Shown here piece by piece: positions 16,394 to 25,736 of a stretch of 64,000 nucleotides of DNA. This DNA comes from Kiloniellaceae bacterium (GTDB taxonomy: Bacteria > Pseudomonadota > Alphaproteobacteria > Kiloniellales > J153): contig JAJFGL010000055.1 of the NCBI GenBank assembly GCA_021776135.1, forward strand, positions 1 through 64,000. The letters are read 5' to 3'. The notes below the pieces were generated by a model, which searched no databases, had not been told where the DNA came from, and saw only the letters and a program-made list of their open reading frames with translations. A program made the translations under genes and the position numbers. Position 1 is the first letter of the stretch. The number at the start of each line of letters is the position of its first letter.

Positions 16394-17190
16394 CCCTGCT
16401 GCGCGCCCACTCGGTTTCCGTTTCGCTCGGCGATGCGCCGATTCTCGCCGGGCTCGATCTTGGAATCGCGGCCGGCGAGGTCGTTGGTTTGATCGGCCCC
16501 AACGGCGCCGGCAAAACGACGTTGCTCAGGGCCATGGCGGGCTTGCTGACATTGGATGGCGGCGAAATACGCGTCCAGGGCCGCCCCTTGCAAAAGATTG
16601 GGCGAAATACGCTCGCCCGGGCGCTGGCCTATCTGCCGCAAGGCAGCGATAGCCATTGGGCGGTGAGCGTGGAAACGCTGGTCATGTTGGGCCGGCTGCC
16701 GCACCGGGATCTTTGGCGGGCCCCGTCCCATGCCGACCGGGTGGCGGTTGGCCGGGCGATGGAGGCCTGCGATGTCGCGGAATTCAAGGACCGCCCGACA
16801 ACGCATCTCTCCGGCGGTGAGAGAACGCGGGTCCTTCTGGCGCGGGCCTTGGCCAGCGAACCCAGACTGCTGCTGGCCGACGAGCCAGTAGCCGGTCTCG
16901 ATCCGGGTCACCAACTCGACGTGATGGAGAAGCTGCGAGATCTCGCTCGCTCCGGTGCCGGCGTCGTCGTGGTGATGCACGATCTGACGCTCGCGGCGCG
17001 GTTCTGCGACCGCTTAGCCCTCCTCCACAACAAGCGGATCGCCGCGGAAGGCGGTCCGGCCGTTGTTCTGTCCCCGGAGACTCTGGCCCGGTGCTATGGC
17101 ATCCGCGCCTATCATGGCTCGGCCGAGGGGAACACTATCGTGGTGCCCCTGGAGCGAACGGGCGCGGGAGCCGGTCATGATCCGGCTTGA
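16390..17190 (+). CDS. btuD: B12 ABC transporter ATPase BtuD
   Basis: This 266-residue ABC ATPase has Walker A GPNGAGKTTLL, Q-loop LAYLPQGSD, signature THLSGGERTR, Walker B RLLLADEPVAGLD and the switch His in VVVVMHDLTLAARF. It powers cobalamin import through BtuC. Its start overlaps the btuC stop, and its 3' end overlaps the tonB start by 14 bases, so all five genes are translationally linked. Confidence 0.95.
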   Translation: MTLLRAHSVSVSLGDAPILAGLDLGIAAGEVVGLIGPNGAGKTTLLRAMAGLLTLDGGEIRVQGRPLQKIGRNTLARALAYLPQGSDSHWAVSVETLVMLGRLPHRDLWRAPSHADRVAVGRAMEACDVAEFKDRPTTHLSGGERTRVLLARALASEPRLLLADEPVAGLDPGHQLDVMEKLRDLARSGAGVVVVMHDLTLAARFCDRLALLHNKRIAAEGGPAVVLSPETLARCYGIRAYHGSAEGNTIVVPLERTGAGAGHDPA

Positions 17191-18172
17191 CGCCCGCTCC
17201 CCGCCCGCGCGCGCGGTTGGGTGGGATCGCGGGTCGAGCATGCTAGCTCTCGTCATCTCGCTCGGCTTGCACAGCGCGGCGCTTGCCGGTTTCGTCTTGT
17301 TCCGGGAGGTGAAGCCTCCGGAACCTTATACGGTCATAGCGGTCGAGTTGGTCGAAGCCGGCGACGTCGTGAGTAGTTCGGGCGCGGACGCCGGAAGTAT
17401 GCCCGGCATGGAGCAACTTGCCGATGATAGCGCTCAATACGAAATGCCGGATGCGTTCGAGGCACTACTCAAGAACGGCGGTTCTCCAGTTAAGAAAACG
17501 GCGAAGCCGATACGGAATTCCGCACATGCACCGATGCCAGAGACCTCTTCATATTTGCGCGGCACCGCGCCACCGGCACCGGCGGAACAGCCGGCCCCCA
17601 TCCTGATCGCCGTCGTGCCCGACGCAACGGCCGAAACCATGCTCCCGGTGCCGCCCGCGCCACGACGCAAGCCAACGGCACCCAAGCCTTCGGCCGGCCC
17701 AAAACCATCGAAGATCCGGATCGAAGAAAAACTGGCCGAAATAAAGCTAGGGTCCCTTCAATCGGCGAGCCAAAAGTCAACACGCGAAGTAACACAATCT
17801 GATCGCGACCAGGCGACAGTTCGAAGGCAACAAATCGCAACGCTCAACCAGGAGAAGCACCTCACCCGCAGTCTTGGCGATAGTCCCGGCGTCGTGCCAC
17901 GATATGCTGGCGGCGGCCTCTCGAACGCCGCGCCCCGCTATCCCTACCTCGCGCGGCGCCGGGGCCAGGAGGGCCGGGTCGTCGTCCGCGTCCAGGTAAG
18001 CGCCGCTGGCGATGCGGCGGCCGTCTCGATCCGCCGGTCGAGCGGATATCGCCTGCTCGACGAAGCTGCGGTAAAGGCGGTTAAGACGTGGCGTTTCGCC
18101 CCAGCCAAGCGGGGCGGGTTTTCGGTGGCCGGTTCAGTGGATGTGCCGGTCTCCTTCAAGCTTACTGACTGA
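17177..18172 (+). CDS. tonB: TonB-family energy transducer
   Basis: This protein of about 331 residues is assigned to ATG 17177 behind CGGGAG, inside the end of btuD. One N-terminal membrane anchor (MLALVISLGLHSAALAGFVL) is followed by a long Pro- and Ala-rich periplasmic spacer (PVPPAPRRKPTAPKP), then a C-terminal TonB domain with YPYLARRRGQEGRVVVRVQV, LLDEAAVKAVKTWRFAPA and VPVSFKL. TonB couples the inner-membrane proton gradient to BtuB. No exbB or exbD is in the window, so those subunits must be elsewhere. A TonB dedicated to the B12 operon is a sensible reading of the overlap with btuD. Confidence 0.92.
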   Translation: MIRLDARSPPARAVGWDRGSSMLALVISLGLHSAALAGFVLFREVKPPEPYTVIAVELVEAGDVVSSSGADAGSMPGMEQLADDSAQYEMPDAFEALLKNGGSPVKKTAKPIRNSAHAPMPETSSYLRGTAPPAPAEQPAPILIAVVPDATAETMLPVPPAPRRKPTAPKPSAGPKPSKIRIEEKLAEIKLGSLQSASQKSTREVTQSDRDQATVRRQQIATLNQEKHLTRSLGDSPGVVPRYAGGGLSNAAPRYPYLARRRGQEGRVVVRVQVSAAGDAAAVSIRRSSGYRLLDEAAVKAVKTWRFAPAKRGGFSVAGSVDVPVSFKLTD

Positions 18173-18184
18173 TAGGGACGGCCG

Positions 18185-19186
18185 ATGGCTCACGACCCCG
18201 ACATGCAACGCATCATTCGCGAACATCTTCATGACCCAAGCAGCAGCTTCAGCATCGGATCTTTCGGTGCGATTGCCGAGTTCCACCGCGACGCCGGCGA
18301 ACTCCTGGTCTTGGACGACCATGAGCAACTGATAATCGCCACGGACCGGGGCGCGCTCAAGATCGAGCTGACCGACGGCACGACTCCGCTCGCCTATGAG
18401 ACCTTGAGCGGCCGGCCCGGCCGTTGGCAACACGGTGTCGTGTTCTGCCTTCCGGAAACTCTGGCTAAGTCGCACTGCCGTTCAACGCTGACCGAACTGG
18501 GCCCCGACCAAGACGCCATTCGGGCCGAAGACCGCGATGCTATCCTGTTCGATGTGGGCCTCAGTGCGCGCAACATCGATTTCTGTATCCGAACCCAAGA
18601 CCCTGGGCTGCTTTCGCTCCTGCGCCAGGACGCCGGCCGGTCCATGTTCGAGCCAGGGAACCGCGCGATGAACGCGATCGTCGAGGCAAGTCCACATCGT
18701 ATCGTTATCTCAAAGCTCGGCCGCGCGGAAGTGTACCAGGCCATCGACAAGGCCAAGACACCGCAAGGCCCGCACACGCATGTGCTGCCGAAGTTCCTCA
18801 AGAGTGGACGAACCCATTCGGCGAACATTCCCGTGCCGAGCGGCTATCTGCCCTGTCTCAGCCTCTATCCGGCGAATCCGCTGACCGATGGCAACGGCCG
18901 AGAAAGAGCCTTCGACCGGGCGAGCCTCGCCACCTTCGAAGCGCTTATGGATCGATGGGGCGTGCCGGAATATCGTGCCGAAAAAGCCCGCGCCACGGCC
19001 GCCCTTCATGACCGCCGCGATCCAAACGCCTATGAACTCCCAAGAACGCGACTCGGCCGCACCGGACTTCGCGTGGCCCTGCGGCAAATGAATCAAGTCG
19101 ATGGCGGCAATCCGATCCTCCATCAGTGGCGCTCCCGTTTCGACGCCGCGAGGGCCGAGACCGGCGGAGACCGGAATGGTGCCTAG
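18185..19186 (+). CDS. Uncharacterised protein, last gene of the B12 uptake operon
   Basis: This 333-residue soluble protein has no signal peptide and no membrane span. It starts 12 bases after tonB, behind GGGACGG. I do not recognise a named domain. Visible features are an N-terminal beta-rich part (GELLVLDDHEQLIIATDRG), a conserved-looking GPHTHVLPKFLKSGRTHS with closely spaced His residues around residue 200, and several Cys (CLPETLAKSHC, CLSLYP). Tight linkage to btuBFCD-tonB suggests a role in B12 handling or B12-dependent metabolism, such as a chaperone or a metal/cobamide-binding protein, but nothing in the sequence proves this. Confidence 0.7.
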   Translation: MAHDPDMQRIIREHLHDPSSSFSIGSFGAIAEFHRDAGELLVLDDHEQLIIATDRGALKIELTDGTTPLAYETLSGRPGRWQHGVVFCLPETLAKSHCRSTLTELGPDQDAIRAEDRDAILFDVGLSARNIDFCIRTQDPGLLSLLRQDAGRSMFEPGNRAMNAIVEASPHRIVISKLGRAEVYQAIDKAKTPQGPHTHVLPKFLKSGRTHSANIPVPSGYLPCLSLYPANPLTDGNGRERAFDRASLATFEALMDRWGVPEYRAEKARATAALHDRRDPNAYELPRTRLGRTGLRVALRQMNQVDGGNPILHQWRSRFDAARAETGGDRNGA

Positions 19187-19665
<479 letters not shown>

Positions 19666-19887
19666 TTGTCGCGCGTGAATACGGAACTGAATGGGGATCT
19701 CTTACGCGGAGCAAAGGCCATCGCCGATGCGTTAGGCTGCAAGCCCCGTACGGTTTACCACCTTGCCGAACAAGGCAGAATGCCGATCTGGAATGAACCG
19801 GGCATTGGGCTTGTCGCCCGAAAATCTTCGCTGGAAGTGTACTTCGAGAACCGTGAACAACAGACTCTTGAACTTGGCCGAGATTAG
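19666..19887 (+). CDS. Small HTH (excisionase/AlpA-like) DNA-binding protein
   Basis: This 73-residue protein starts at TTG, seven bases after GGAGG. Its middle, GAKAIADALGCKPRTVYHL, is a helix-turn-helix of the MerR/excisionase type, followed by GRMPIWNEPGIGLVARKS, the wing expected in recombination directionality factors. Such proteins commonly lie beside integrase genes and control excision. Its position, 15 bases before the integrase gene, fits that role. The family is assigned from the HTH and context only. Confidence 0.7.
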   Translation: MSRVNTELNGDLLRGAKAIADALGCKPRTVYHLAEQGRMPIWNEPGIGLVARKSSLEVYFENREQQTLELGRD

Positions 19888-19902
19888 ATTCACACTTCGA
19901 TC

Positions 19903-20940
19903 ATGGCCAAGATTAGAAAGCGGACATGGACCACGAATTCAGGCGAAAAGCGAACCGCTTGGCAACTGAACTACGTGGACCGCGATGGCAATCTTCAGCA
20001 AAAGCAGTTTCGTACTAGACGCGAAACTGATGACGAGCGGATTCGAATTGAAGGTCAGATCGCCAGCGGTGTTCATGTCCCAGACAAGCGTAGCATTACT
20101 GTCGCCGATGCTGCTCGGGCTTTCCTAAGCGACTTCGAAGGATTGGTGAAAGCTGGCAAGCGCGGACGGATCACCCTTAAAGGTTACGACGCGCATATCC
20201 GATTGCACCTTTTGCCATTTGATACCGCGCGTCTGAAGATATCCCGGCTGAGCGGTCCTGATTGCGTTTCTTATGCGCGCGAACTTGAGACCAAGCGCAG
20301 TGATGATTTGGCACGGCGTGTATTCTCAACATTCCGTATGGTGATCGACTATGCCTGGAGTCAGGGCTGGATCGGCAGCAACCCTGCCCGTGCTGTCACC
20401 GTCCGCACTGCGCCTGATTGGGATGCGGATAAAGAGCGGTTGGAAATCCCACCGCTCGAAGATCGAAAGAAAATTCTGAAAACAGTTAGAATCTTCGACC
20501 GCACGGGACGAGCGGAAGCATTTGTCTGTGTCCTGCTATTTCAGGCTCTGCGGAGCAGCGAACTGAGAGCGCTCGGAAAACAGCATGCTGTCTTGAAAGG
20601 CCTTTCGCCGGAGCTTCGAATTCGGCGCAAGGCGGACCGCTGGAACAAGCTCGAACGGGTTAAGACTAAAAGCAGCATTCGGAACGTGCCACATGGACCG
20701 CACACCGTGCAGGCGCTTCGCAAATGGATGCTCGCCTGTCCGCCAAGCCAGGATGACCTCCTCTTCGCGAACGGTGTGGGCAAGATCGAGAGTTACGCCA
20801 ACTACTACAATCGACTTTGGATCCCGATCCTAGTCGCCGCCGGCATCCAGACGACCTGGGACATCTACGGTCACCTCTGGCGCGAATTCCAGGACGAGCA
20901 GACCGCCGCGAAAGCCGCTGAACAAGTTCTCCTCGCCTAG
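19903..20940 (+). pseudogene. Tyrosine-recombinase integrase with an internal deletion
   Basis: The 345-residue product has an N-terminal arm-binding region (RKRTWTTNSGEKRTAW), a core-binding domain (ITVADAARAFLSDFEGL to NPARAVTV) and a catalytic domain with the first Arg in LLFQALRSSELRAL. The nucleophilic Tyr is in TTWDIYGHLW. Between LVAAGIQ and TTWDIYGHLW the segment that should hold the HxxR box and the following conserved His/Trp is absent; about 40-50 residues appear to be missing without a frameshift. Without that Arg the protein should not recombine DNA. The gene is therefore open but very likely dead, a relic of the element that used the tRNA-Met fragment at 19439. Confidence 0.82.
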
Positions 20941-21123
20941 GAAACCTTCACCTTCGGAACTCGACGTGGGAAACCGTTCATAGTGGCAGAACGAAACACG
21001 TACATCCTGCGGTTCGCATGTCAAATGCATGTCAAACGGAGAATCTGGAAATTATCGGAAACGTTGAAAAATAAGGGTTTTTCGTTGCGAGGCTTGGAGA
21101 GGGAATTTCAATTGTTTGACATA

Positions 21124-21157
21124 AGAAAACCTCCGGTCATTCAACCGAAGGTTTTCT
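21124..21157. terminator. Bidirectional terminator-like hairpin
   Basis: AGAAAACCTCCGGT (21124-21137) pairs with ACCGAAGGTTTTCT (21144-21157) with one mismatch around a 6-nt loop. A- and T-rich outer ends on both sides make it usable in either direction. It lies between the integrase relic (plus strand) and the tRNA-Met gene (minus strand), so it can end both transcripts. Confidence 0.7.
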
Positions 21158-21164
21158 GAATATC

Positions 21165-21187
21165 GACTTAGTGTCGCCCACTAAGTC
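21165..21187 (+). terminator. Perfect hairpin next to tRNA-Met
   Basis: GACTTAGTG and CACTAAGTC form a perfect 9-bp stem with loop TCGCC, followed on the plus strand by CTTGTTTTT. This is a good intrinsic terminator for plus-strand transcripts. On the minus strand it lies directly behind the tRNA 3' end and could also act in tRNA 3' processing. Confidence 0.65.
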
Positions 21188-21195
21188 CTTGTTTT

Positions 21196-21272
21196 TGGTA
21201 GCGGGAGAGGGACTCGAACCCCCGACACGCGGATTATGATTCCGCTGCTCTAACCAGCTGAGCTACCCCGCC
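21196..21272 (-). tRNA. tRNA-Met (CAT anticodon, elongator type)
   Basis: The minus strand folds as a complete 77-nt tRNA: acceptor GGCGGGG pairing with the 3' TCCCGCT, D-arm AGCTCAGCTGGTTAGAGC, anticodon stem GCGGA/TCCGC with loop ATCATAA (anticodon CAT), T-arm GGGGGTTCGAGTCCCTC region, and encoded CCA. It lacks the three G-C pairs of initiator tRNAs, so it is the elongator type. A tRNA-Ile with lysidine-modified CAT anticodon is the only alternative; overall sequence favours Met. Confidence 0.93.
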
Positions 21273-21384
21273 CCGATCTCTTGCACCCGCTTTGGCGTGC
21301 GCCTTGGAGCATGAAGTCTGCGATATAGGGTTCGCCCCCTGTGCCTGTCAAGCGCTGGGCCGCCGCGATGGCACCGGTTTGGCT

Positions 21385-22506
21385 TCAGGCGGCGGCGCGC
21401 ATCTCCGCCGCCGCGATCCAGCCGCCGCCCAGAACCCGCGCATGGTCGTAAAAAACCGCCGCCTGGCCGGTAGAAACGCCATACTGCGGGGCATCGAATA
21501 CGGCCACGGCCCTCCCCTGCCCGGCCGGGTAAAGGGTTGCCGCAGCCGGCGCCTGTACTGAGCGCAGCTTGACCGCGACCCGCCGCCCTTCGCCGCTCAG
21601 GGGTTCCGCCAGCCAGGAGATTTCACCGACGCTAACCCGGTCGCGGGCCAGGGCAGCGCGCGGGCCGACCACGACCAGGCGCGCCGCCGGTTCCAGGCGG
21701 ACCACGAACAAGGGCTCGGCGTTGCCGCCCAGCCCCAAGCCCCGGCGCTGACCGATGGTGTAGTTAACGATGCCTTCGTGGCGCCCAAGCACGCGCCCGT
21801 CCAGATGGACGATTTCGCCCGGGTCCAGGGCGCCGGGGCGCAGGGCGGCCACGGCCTTCGCATAGGAGCCATTAGGCACGAAGCAGATATCCTGGCTGTC
21901 CGGCTTGGCCGCGACTGGCAAGCTAAAGCGCGCGGCCAAATCCCTGGTCTCGCTCTTGGTGAGATCGCCCAGGGGGAAGCGCAAAAAATCGAGCTGCTCG
22001 GACGTGGTTGCGAAGAGGAAATAACTTTGGTCCTTGGACTCGTCGCGCGCGCGGTGCATTTCGGCCCCATGCGGGGTCTCGACCCGCCTGACATAGTGGC
22101 CGGTGGCCAGAAACCCGGCGCCCAGGCCGCGCGCGGTTTCCAAGAGGTCGCGGAACTTTACCCGCTGATTGCAGCGCACGCAGGGGATCGGGGTCTCGCC
22201 GCGCATATAGCTGTCGGCGAAATCTTCCATGACCTCGGCCCGGAAGCGGCTTTCATAATCGAGCACATAGTGCGGGATGCCGAGGCGCTCCGCGACCCGG
22301 CGGGCGTCGTGAATATCCTGACCCGCGCAGCAGGCACCCTGGCGCTGGACCGCCGCGCCATGATCGTAAAGCTGCAGCGTGATGCCGACAACGTCGTGGC
22401 CCTGCTCCTTCAGTAGGGCGGCGGTCACGGAGCTGTCCACACCGCCCGACATGGCGACGACCACACGGCCCGGCTGCGTATAGGTTTTTCGCGGCATTTC
22501 GGTCAT
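21385..22506 (-). CDS. mnmA: tRNA-specific 2-thiouridylase MnmA
   Basis: MnmA places sulfur on U34 of tRNAs for Lys, Glu and Gln, using ATP and sulfur relayed from a cysteine desulfurase. The product of about 373 residues has the PP-loop [18 protein letters not shown], the first catalytic Cys in [17 protein letters not shown], the target-binding DQSYFLF, the second catalytic Cys in DSQDICFVP, and a C-terminal beta-barrel. The start at 22506 (MTEMPRK) was chosen; an upstream TTG frame extension looks untranslated. The cysteine desulfurase that could feed it is encoded 2 kb away at 24624. Confidence 0.95.
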   Translation of the reverse strand: MTEMPRKTYTQPGRVVVAMSGGVDSSVTAALLKEQGHDVVGITLQLYDHGAAVQRQGACCAGQDIHDARRVAERLGIPHYVLDYESRFRAEVMEDFADSYMRGETPIPCVRCNQRVKFRDLLETARGLGAGFLATGHYVRRVETPHGAEMHRARDESKDQSYFLFATTSEQLDFLRFPLGDLTKSETRDLAARFSLPVAAKPDSQDICFVPNGSYAKAVAALRPGALDPGEIVHLDGRVLGRHEGIVNYTIGQRRGLGLGGNAEPLFVVRLEPAARLVVVGPRAALARDRVSVGEISWLAEPLSGEGRRVAVKLRSVQAPAAATLYPAGQGRAVAVFDAPQYGVSTGQAAVFYDHARVLGGGWIAAAEMRAAA

Positions 22507-22649
22507 GGCGCGAATATAGGCCCCGCACCCGCCCGCGCAAGCATCCGCTTCCTCCAACGATCACGGGGTTTTTAAGTGGGCCGGGGCGTGTTTGCGGTTA
22601 AACTCCGCCCGACAACCGCTTAGTTTGTATCTTTGAGAGGGAAAACCCT

Positions 22650-23150
22650 ATGAGCCGCTCCAGCGCGCACCCATACCTTGGCCTAAGCTTTACGGTGCTG
22701 GCCATGCTTGCCGTCTTCGCCTTGGCCATCCCGGCCGCCAGCGCCGAGATGGCCGGATGGTCGGTCGTCAAGACCCCGCACAGCTATAAGGCCCTGATCG
22801 GCAAGGTCGACGCGGCGGTCAAGGCCAATAAGATGGGCCTGGTCACACGCGCCAGCGCCACCCTGGGCGCCAAGGCCAAACTCAAGAAGACCATCCCCGG
22901 CAATATGGTGATCGGCGTGTACCGGCCGGACTTCGCGGTCCGTATGCTGGCGGCCAGCATCCCCGCCGGCATAGAGGCGCCAATCCGGCTATACCTGACG
23001 GAAAACGACGATGGCACCGCGACTCTCAGCTACAAAACCCCCTCGACGGTTTTCGCGCCTTATACCGATGGCGGCGATGCTCTGCGGACCATGGCCGGGG
23101 AGTTGGACGCCATATTCGAGAAAATAGCCGCCCAGGCTTCCGCCCCCTAG
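22650..23150 (+). CDS. Exported DUF302-domain protein
   Basis: This 166-residue protein has a Sec signal peptide (about residues 1-33, ending AASAE) followed by a DUF302-like domain: VVKTPHSYKALIGKVDAAVKA, a middle VTRASATLGAK, MVIGVYRPDFAVRMLAASIPAGIEAPIRL and LSYKTPSTVFAPY. DUF302 proteins are small periplasmic or cytoplasmic proteins of unknown role. GAGAGGG precedes the ATG. It stands alone, divergent from mnmA. Confidence 0.8.
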   Translation: MSRSSAHPYLGLSFTVLAMLAVFALAIPAASAEMAGWSVVKTPHSYKALIGKVDAAVKANKMGLVTRASATLGAKAKLKKTIPGNMVIGVYRPDFAVRMLAASIPAGIEAPIRLYLTENDDGTATLSYKTPSTVFAPYTDGGDALRTMAGELDAIFEKIAAQASAP

Positions 23151-23301
23151 ACCCTATAGCGCAAGTCAGGAGGCGTTTTCGCAAGTATCTAAAATTGTTT
23201 ATATAAATCGAATCTGAACCTTTTCCTGCTTTCCTTAACCGTTGCGAATCCGGCCCATCTTGGCCCGATTCCGTGACCATCGGTCAATTAAGGAGAGTGA
23301 A

Positions 23302-23484
23302 ATGCGGGAAAACATGGGTCGGCAGTTGTTAGATGCGGTCAAGGCAGCCCGCTTGCGTCATTTGCTGGAGATTAACGTGGCCAGCGGCGATTTAAGCGAA
23401 GCCGCCGCCAGCCGTTTGCTGGACGATATCGATGCCGCCGAAGGCCACGGCGTCCAGGCGCCGGGTAAACACGCGGCGGCCTGA
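23302..23484 (+). CDS. Small helical hypothetical protein (60 aa)
   Basis: ATG 23302 has an excellent ribosome-binding site (AAGGAG, 6-nt spacing), which argues for a real gene. The 60-residue product is predicted helical, with an amphipathic RQLLDAVKAARLRHLLEI and SEAAASRLLDDIDAAEG, and a short His/Gly/Ala tail. No family is recognised. It could be a small regulatory or protein-binding peptide. The AT-rich 150 bp upstream looks like a promoter region. Confidence 0.6.
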   Translation: MRENMGRQLLDAVKAARLRHLLEINVASGDLSEAAASRLLDDIDAAEGHGVQAPGKHAAA

Positions 23485-23498
23485 TCGCTTCGGGCGCC

Positions 23499-24197
23499 TC
23501 AGGTTGCAGGGGGCGTCAATCCCATATCCCAAAACCCGATCTCAAGTCGGGCCGCGGTCTGGAAAATCCGGCTGAGCGCGGCCCAGCGCGGCGACTGTAT
23601 TGGCGTTTCTCCCAGCCGCCGGCGGGCAACCCGTTCAATCTGCGCGGTGGCGGCCTTGGCCACGTCTTGGTACTCGGCCCCACCATAAGCCTCGATCCAT
23701 TCGCGGTAGGGGTTCGCTCCCAGCGGGACCGAGGGTTTGGCCAAGAGGCGCGCACCGATTTCGCCGTAACCCAAGACGCAGGGGGCGAGAGCCACCAGCA
23801 AATCCAGCAGATCCCCGGCCATCCCTGTCTCAAGGACAAAACGGGTATAAGCCAGATTGGCATCCGCCTCGGGGGTCGCGGCCATGTCTTTTTCGCTCAG
23901 GCCCCAGCGGGCGCAACAGCGCAGGTGCAGGCTCATCTCGGCGTTAAGCAAGGCGTCCAGGGTCGCCGCCGCCTGGCGCATGTCGTCCAGGTCGCCGGCC
24001 TTATAGACCGCGAGGCCATAGGCGCGGCTGAAGTGAATCAGGAACAAGTAATCCTGGACCAGATAATGCCGGAAACAGGCCTCCGGGAGACTGCCGTCGG
24101 CCAGAGCGCGCACGAAGGCGTGGTCCAGATAGGCCGCCCAGAGCGGCGCGCATTCCGCCTTCAGCCGGTCGAGAACGTTTCCGGTATCGGATTTCAT
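23499..24197 (-). CDS. tenA: TenA/thiaminase II family protein
   Basis: TenA enzymes hydrolyse degraded thiamine pyrimidines (aminopyrimidine aminohydrolase) for thiamine salvage. This 232-residue protein has the expected all-helical pattern with an Asp in YLVQDYLFLIHF, the nucleophilic Cys and Tyr in LAPCVLGYGEIG, Tyr in NPYREWIEAYGG and the C-terminal Glu in ARLEIGFWDMGL. It follows the ferredoxin gene by 15 bases on the same strand, so it is probably the last gene of the cysE-iscR-iscS-fdx unit. No TPP riboswitch is visible. Confidence 0.92.
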   Translation of the reverse strand: MKSDTGNVLDRLKAECAPLWAAYLDHAFVRALADGSLPEACFRHYLVQDYLFLIHFSRAYGLAVYKAGDLDDMRQAAATLDALLNAEMSLHLRCCARWGLSEKDMAATPEADANLAYTRFVLETGMAGDLLDLLVALAPCVLGYGEIGARLLAKPSVPLGANPYREWIEAYGGAEYQDVAKAATAQIERVARRRLGETPIQSPRWAALSRIFQTAARLEIGFWDMGLTPPAT

Positions 24198-24212
24198 GCC
24201 AGGCGCGGTGGG

Positions 24213-24545
24213 TCAGCCGAGCAGCATGTTATGGACTTCTTCAGGTAACTTCACGGTCAGGCCATCCAAGTCCTCGGTCATGACGATCTGGCACCCGAGG
24301 CGCGACATGGCGGTTAAACCGAAAGCCAGGTCGAGCATGTCCTCCTCATCCTCTGAGGCCTCTTTCAGCCGGTCGAACCAAGAGTCGTCCACGATCACAT
24401 GACAGGTCGAGCAGGCCAGGGAACCATCGCAGGCGCCCTCGATATCGATATCGTTGCGATGCGCGATCTCAAGAACGGATAATCCGAGGGGGGCCTCCAC
24501 TTCCTTGCGGTTCCCGTTCCCTTCGATGAAGACCATTTTCGGCAT
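24213..24545 (-). CDS. fdx: ISC-type [2Fe-2S] ferredoxin
   Basis: This 110-residue protein (start MPKMVFIEG) has the four cysteines of an adrenodoxin/ISC ferredoxin: GACDGSLACSTCHV provides three with the C-x5-C-x2-C spacing, and RLGCQIV the fourth. An acidic patch (EASEDEEDMLDL) and the conserved R/L-rich terminus fit the family. It donates electrons for Fe-S cluster assembly and lies directly downstream of a cysteine desulfurase gene, consistent with that job. Confidence 0.93.
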   Translation of the reverse strand: MPKMVFIEGNGNRKEVEAPLGLSVLEIAHRNDIDIEGACDGSLACSTCHVIVDDSWFDRLKEASEDEEDMLDLAFGLTAMSRLGCQIVMTEDLDGLTVKLPEEVHNMLLG

Positions 24546-24623
24546 AGAGTCCACTTCCCGCAAAACTGTTCCAATTTCGAAGCCGCGTTATTTAATGGAA
24601 TTGACGCGCCAGTGCCAGACTTC

Positions 24624-25736
24624 TCAAACAGCGGCGCGTTTTGGCTTGCCGCAACGTGACAAGCAGGCCCGCCAGGCTGCGATAAAACATGCGATATCCT
24701 CGCCCGTACTGGCCCAACCCAGGGAAACCCGTATCGCCTCCGCCGCCCGCGCTTCGCCGGTGCCCATGGCGCGCAGCACATGGGAGGGGGCGAGTTTGCC
24801 GGACGAACAGGCAGAACCGGCGCCGACCGCGACCCCGCTGAGATCGAGCGCCATGACCAAGGTCTCGGCCGCCAGGCCCGCCACGCCGAAGCACGAGGTG
24901 TTCGGTAGGCGCGGCGCGGCCGACCCGTGAAACCGGGCCTCCGGCGCCAAGTCCAGAACTTGCCGCTCCAGACCGTCGCGCAGGGCGCCGATTTCCAGCA
25001 TCCTATCCAGATCGCGCAAGGCGGCGCGTGCGGCGGCGCCAAAGCCGGCAATGGCGGCCAGGTTCTCGGTCCCGGCACGGCGGTTTCGTTCTTGCCCGCC
25101 ACCGCGTAATAGCGGTTCGACCTCGTGTCCCTCGGCGAGGATCAAGGCCCCAGCGCCTTGGGGGCCGCCCAGCTTGTGGGCGGAAAGGCTCATGGAATCG
25201 GCGCCCAGGGCGGTGAAATCCACTGGTATTTTCCCGGCCGCCTGAACCGCGTCGCAATGCAGGATCGCGTCATGGGCGTGGGCGATCCGCGCCGCCTCCG
25301 CGACCGGCTGTATGGCGCCGGTTTCGTTGTTCGCCAACATGACCGCCACCACGTCCGGACCTCCTTCCCCGTCCAGGAGGCTTTCCAGCCGTGCCAAGTC
25401 GACGATGCCCTTGGGAGTCAAGGGCGCGAGCGCCGGTTCGCAGGCCCGCAAAACCGAATCGTGTTCTCCGGCCGAGGCCAGGACACCACGCCGCGCCGCA
25501 CGCAAGGCCAAGTTGTTGGCTTCGGTGCCCCCGGCGGTAAAAATCACCCGTTCGGGCCGCGCGCCGGCGAGGGCCGCGACCGCTTCGCGCGCGGCTTCCA
25601 CCTCTTGGCGGGCCGCGCGGCCAAAACTATGGATCGAGGAAGCGTTGCCCGGATGCTCCAAGGCCGCGATCAGGGCGTTCCGGGCTTCGGGCCGCAGGGG
25701 CGCCGTCGCGTTATAATCGAGATAACTCGCGGTCAT
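24624..25736 (-). CDS. iscS: Cysteine desulfurase (IscS/NifS type)
   Basis: This PLP enzyme of about 370 residues releases sulfur from cysteine as an enzyme-bound persulfide. Landmarks: YLDYNATAPLRPEA at the N-terminus, FTAGGTEANNLAL, VMLANNETGAIQP, HCDAVQAAGKIPVD, the PLP lysine in SLSAHKLGGPQGAG, RRAGTENLAAIAGF and the catalytic Cys in GAGSACSSGK. The start overlaps the iscR stop (ATGA). It can feed Fe-S assembly and MnmA-dependent tRNA thiolation. The usual scaffold gene iscU or sufB is not next to it, unlike in most isc/suf operons. Confidence 0.94.
   Translation of the reverse strand: MTASYLDYNATAPLRPEARNALIAALEHPGNASSIHSFGRAARQEVEAAREAVAALAGARPERVIFTAGGTEANNLALRAARRGVLASAGEHDSVLRACEPALAPLTPKGIVDLARLESLLDGEGGPDVVAVMLANNETGAIQPVAEAARIAHAHDAILHCDAVQAAGKIPVDFTALGADSMSLSAHKLGGPQGAGALILAEGHEVEPLLRGGGQERNRRAGTENLAAIAGFGAAARAALRDLDRMLEIGALRDGLERQVLDLAPEARFHGSAAPRLPNTSCFGVAGLAAETLVMALDLSGVAVGAGSACSSGKLAPSHVLRAMGTGEARAAEAIRVSLGWASTGEDIACFIAAWRACLSRCGKPKRAAV

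Noticed and set aside
23499-24212. TPP riboswitch for tenA
   Set aside because: There is only a 15-bp gap to the ferredoxin gene and no THI-box sequence; the gene seems driven by the cysE promoter.
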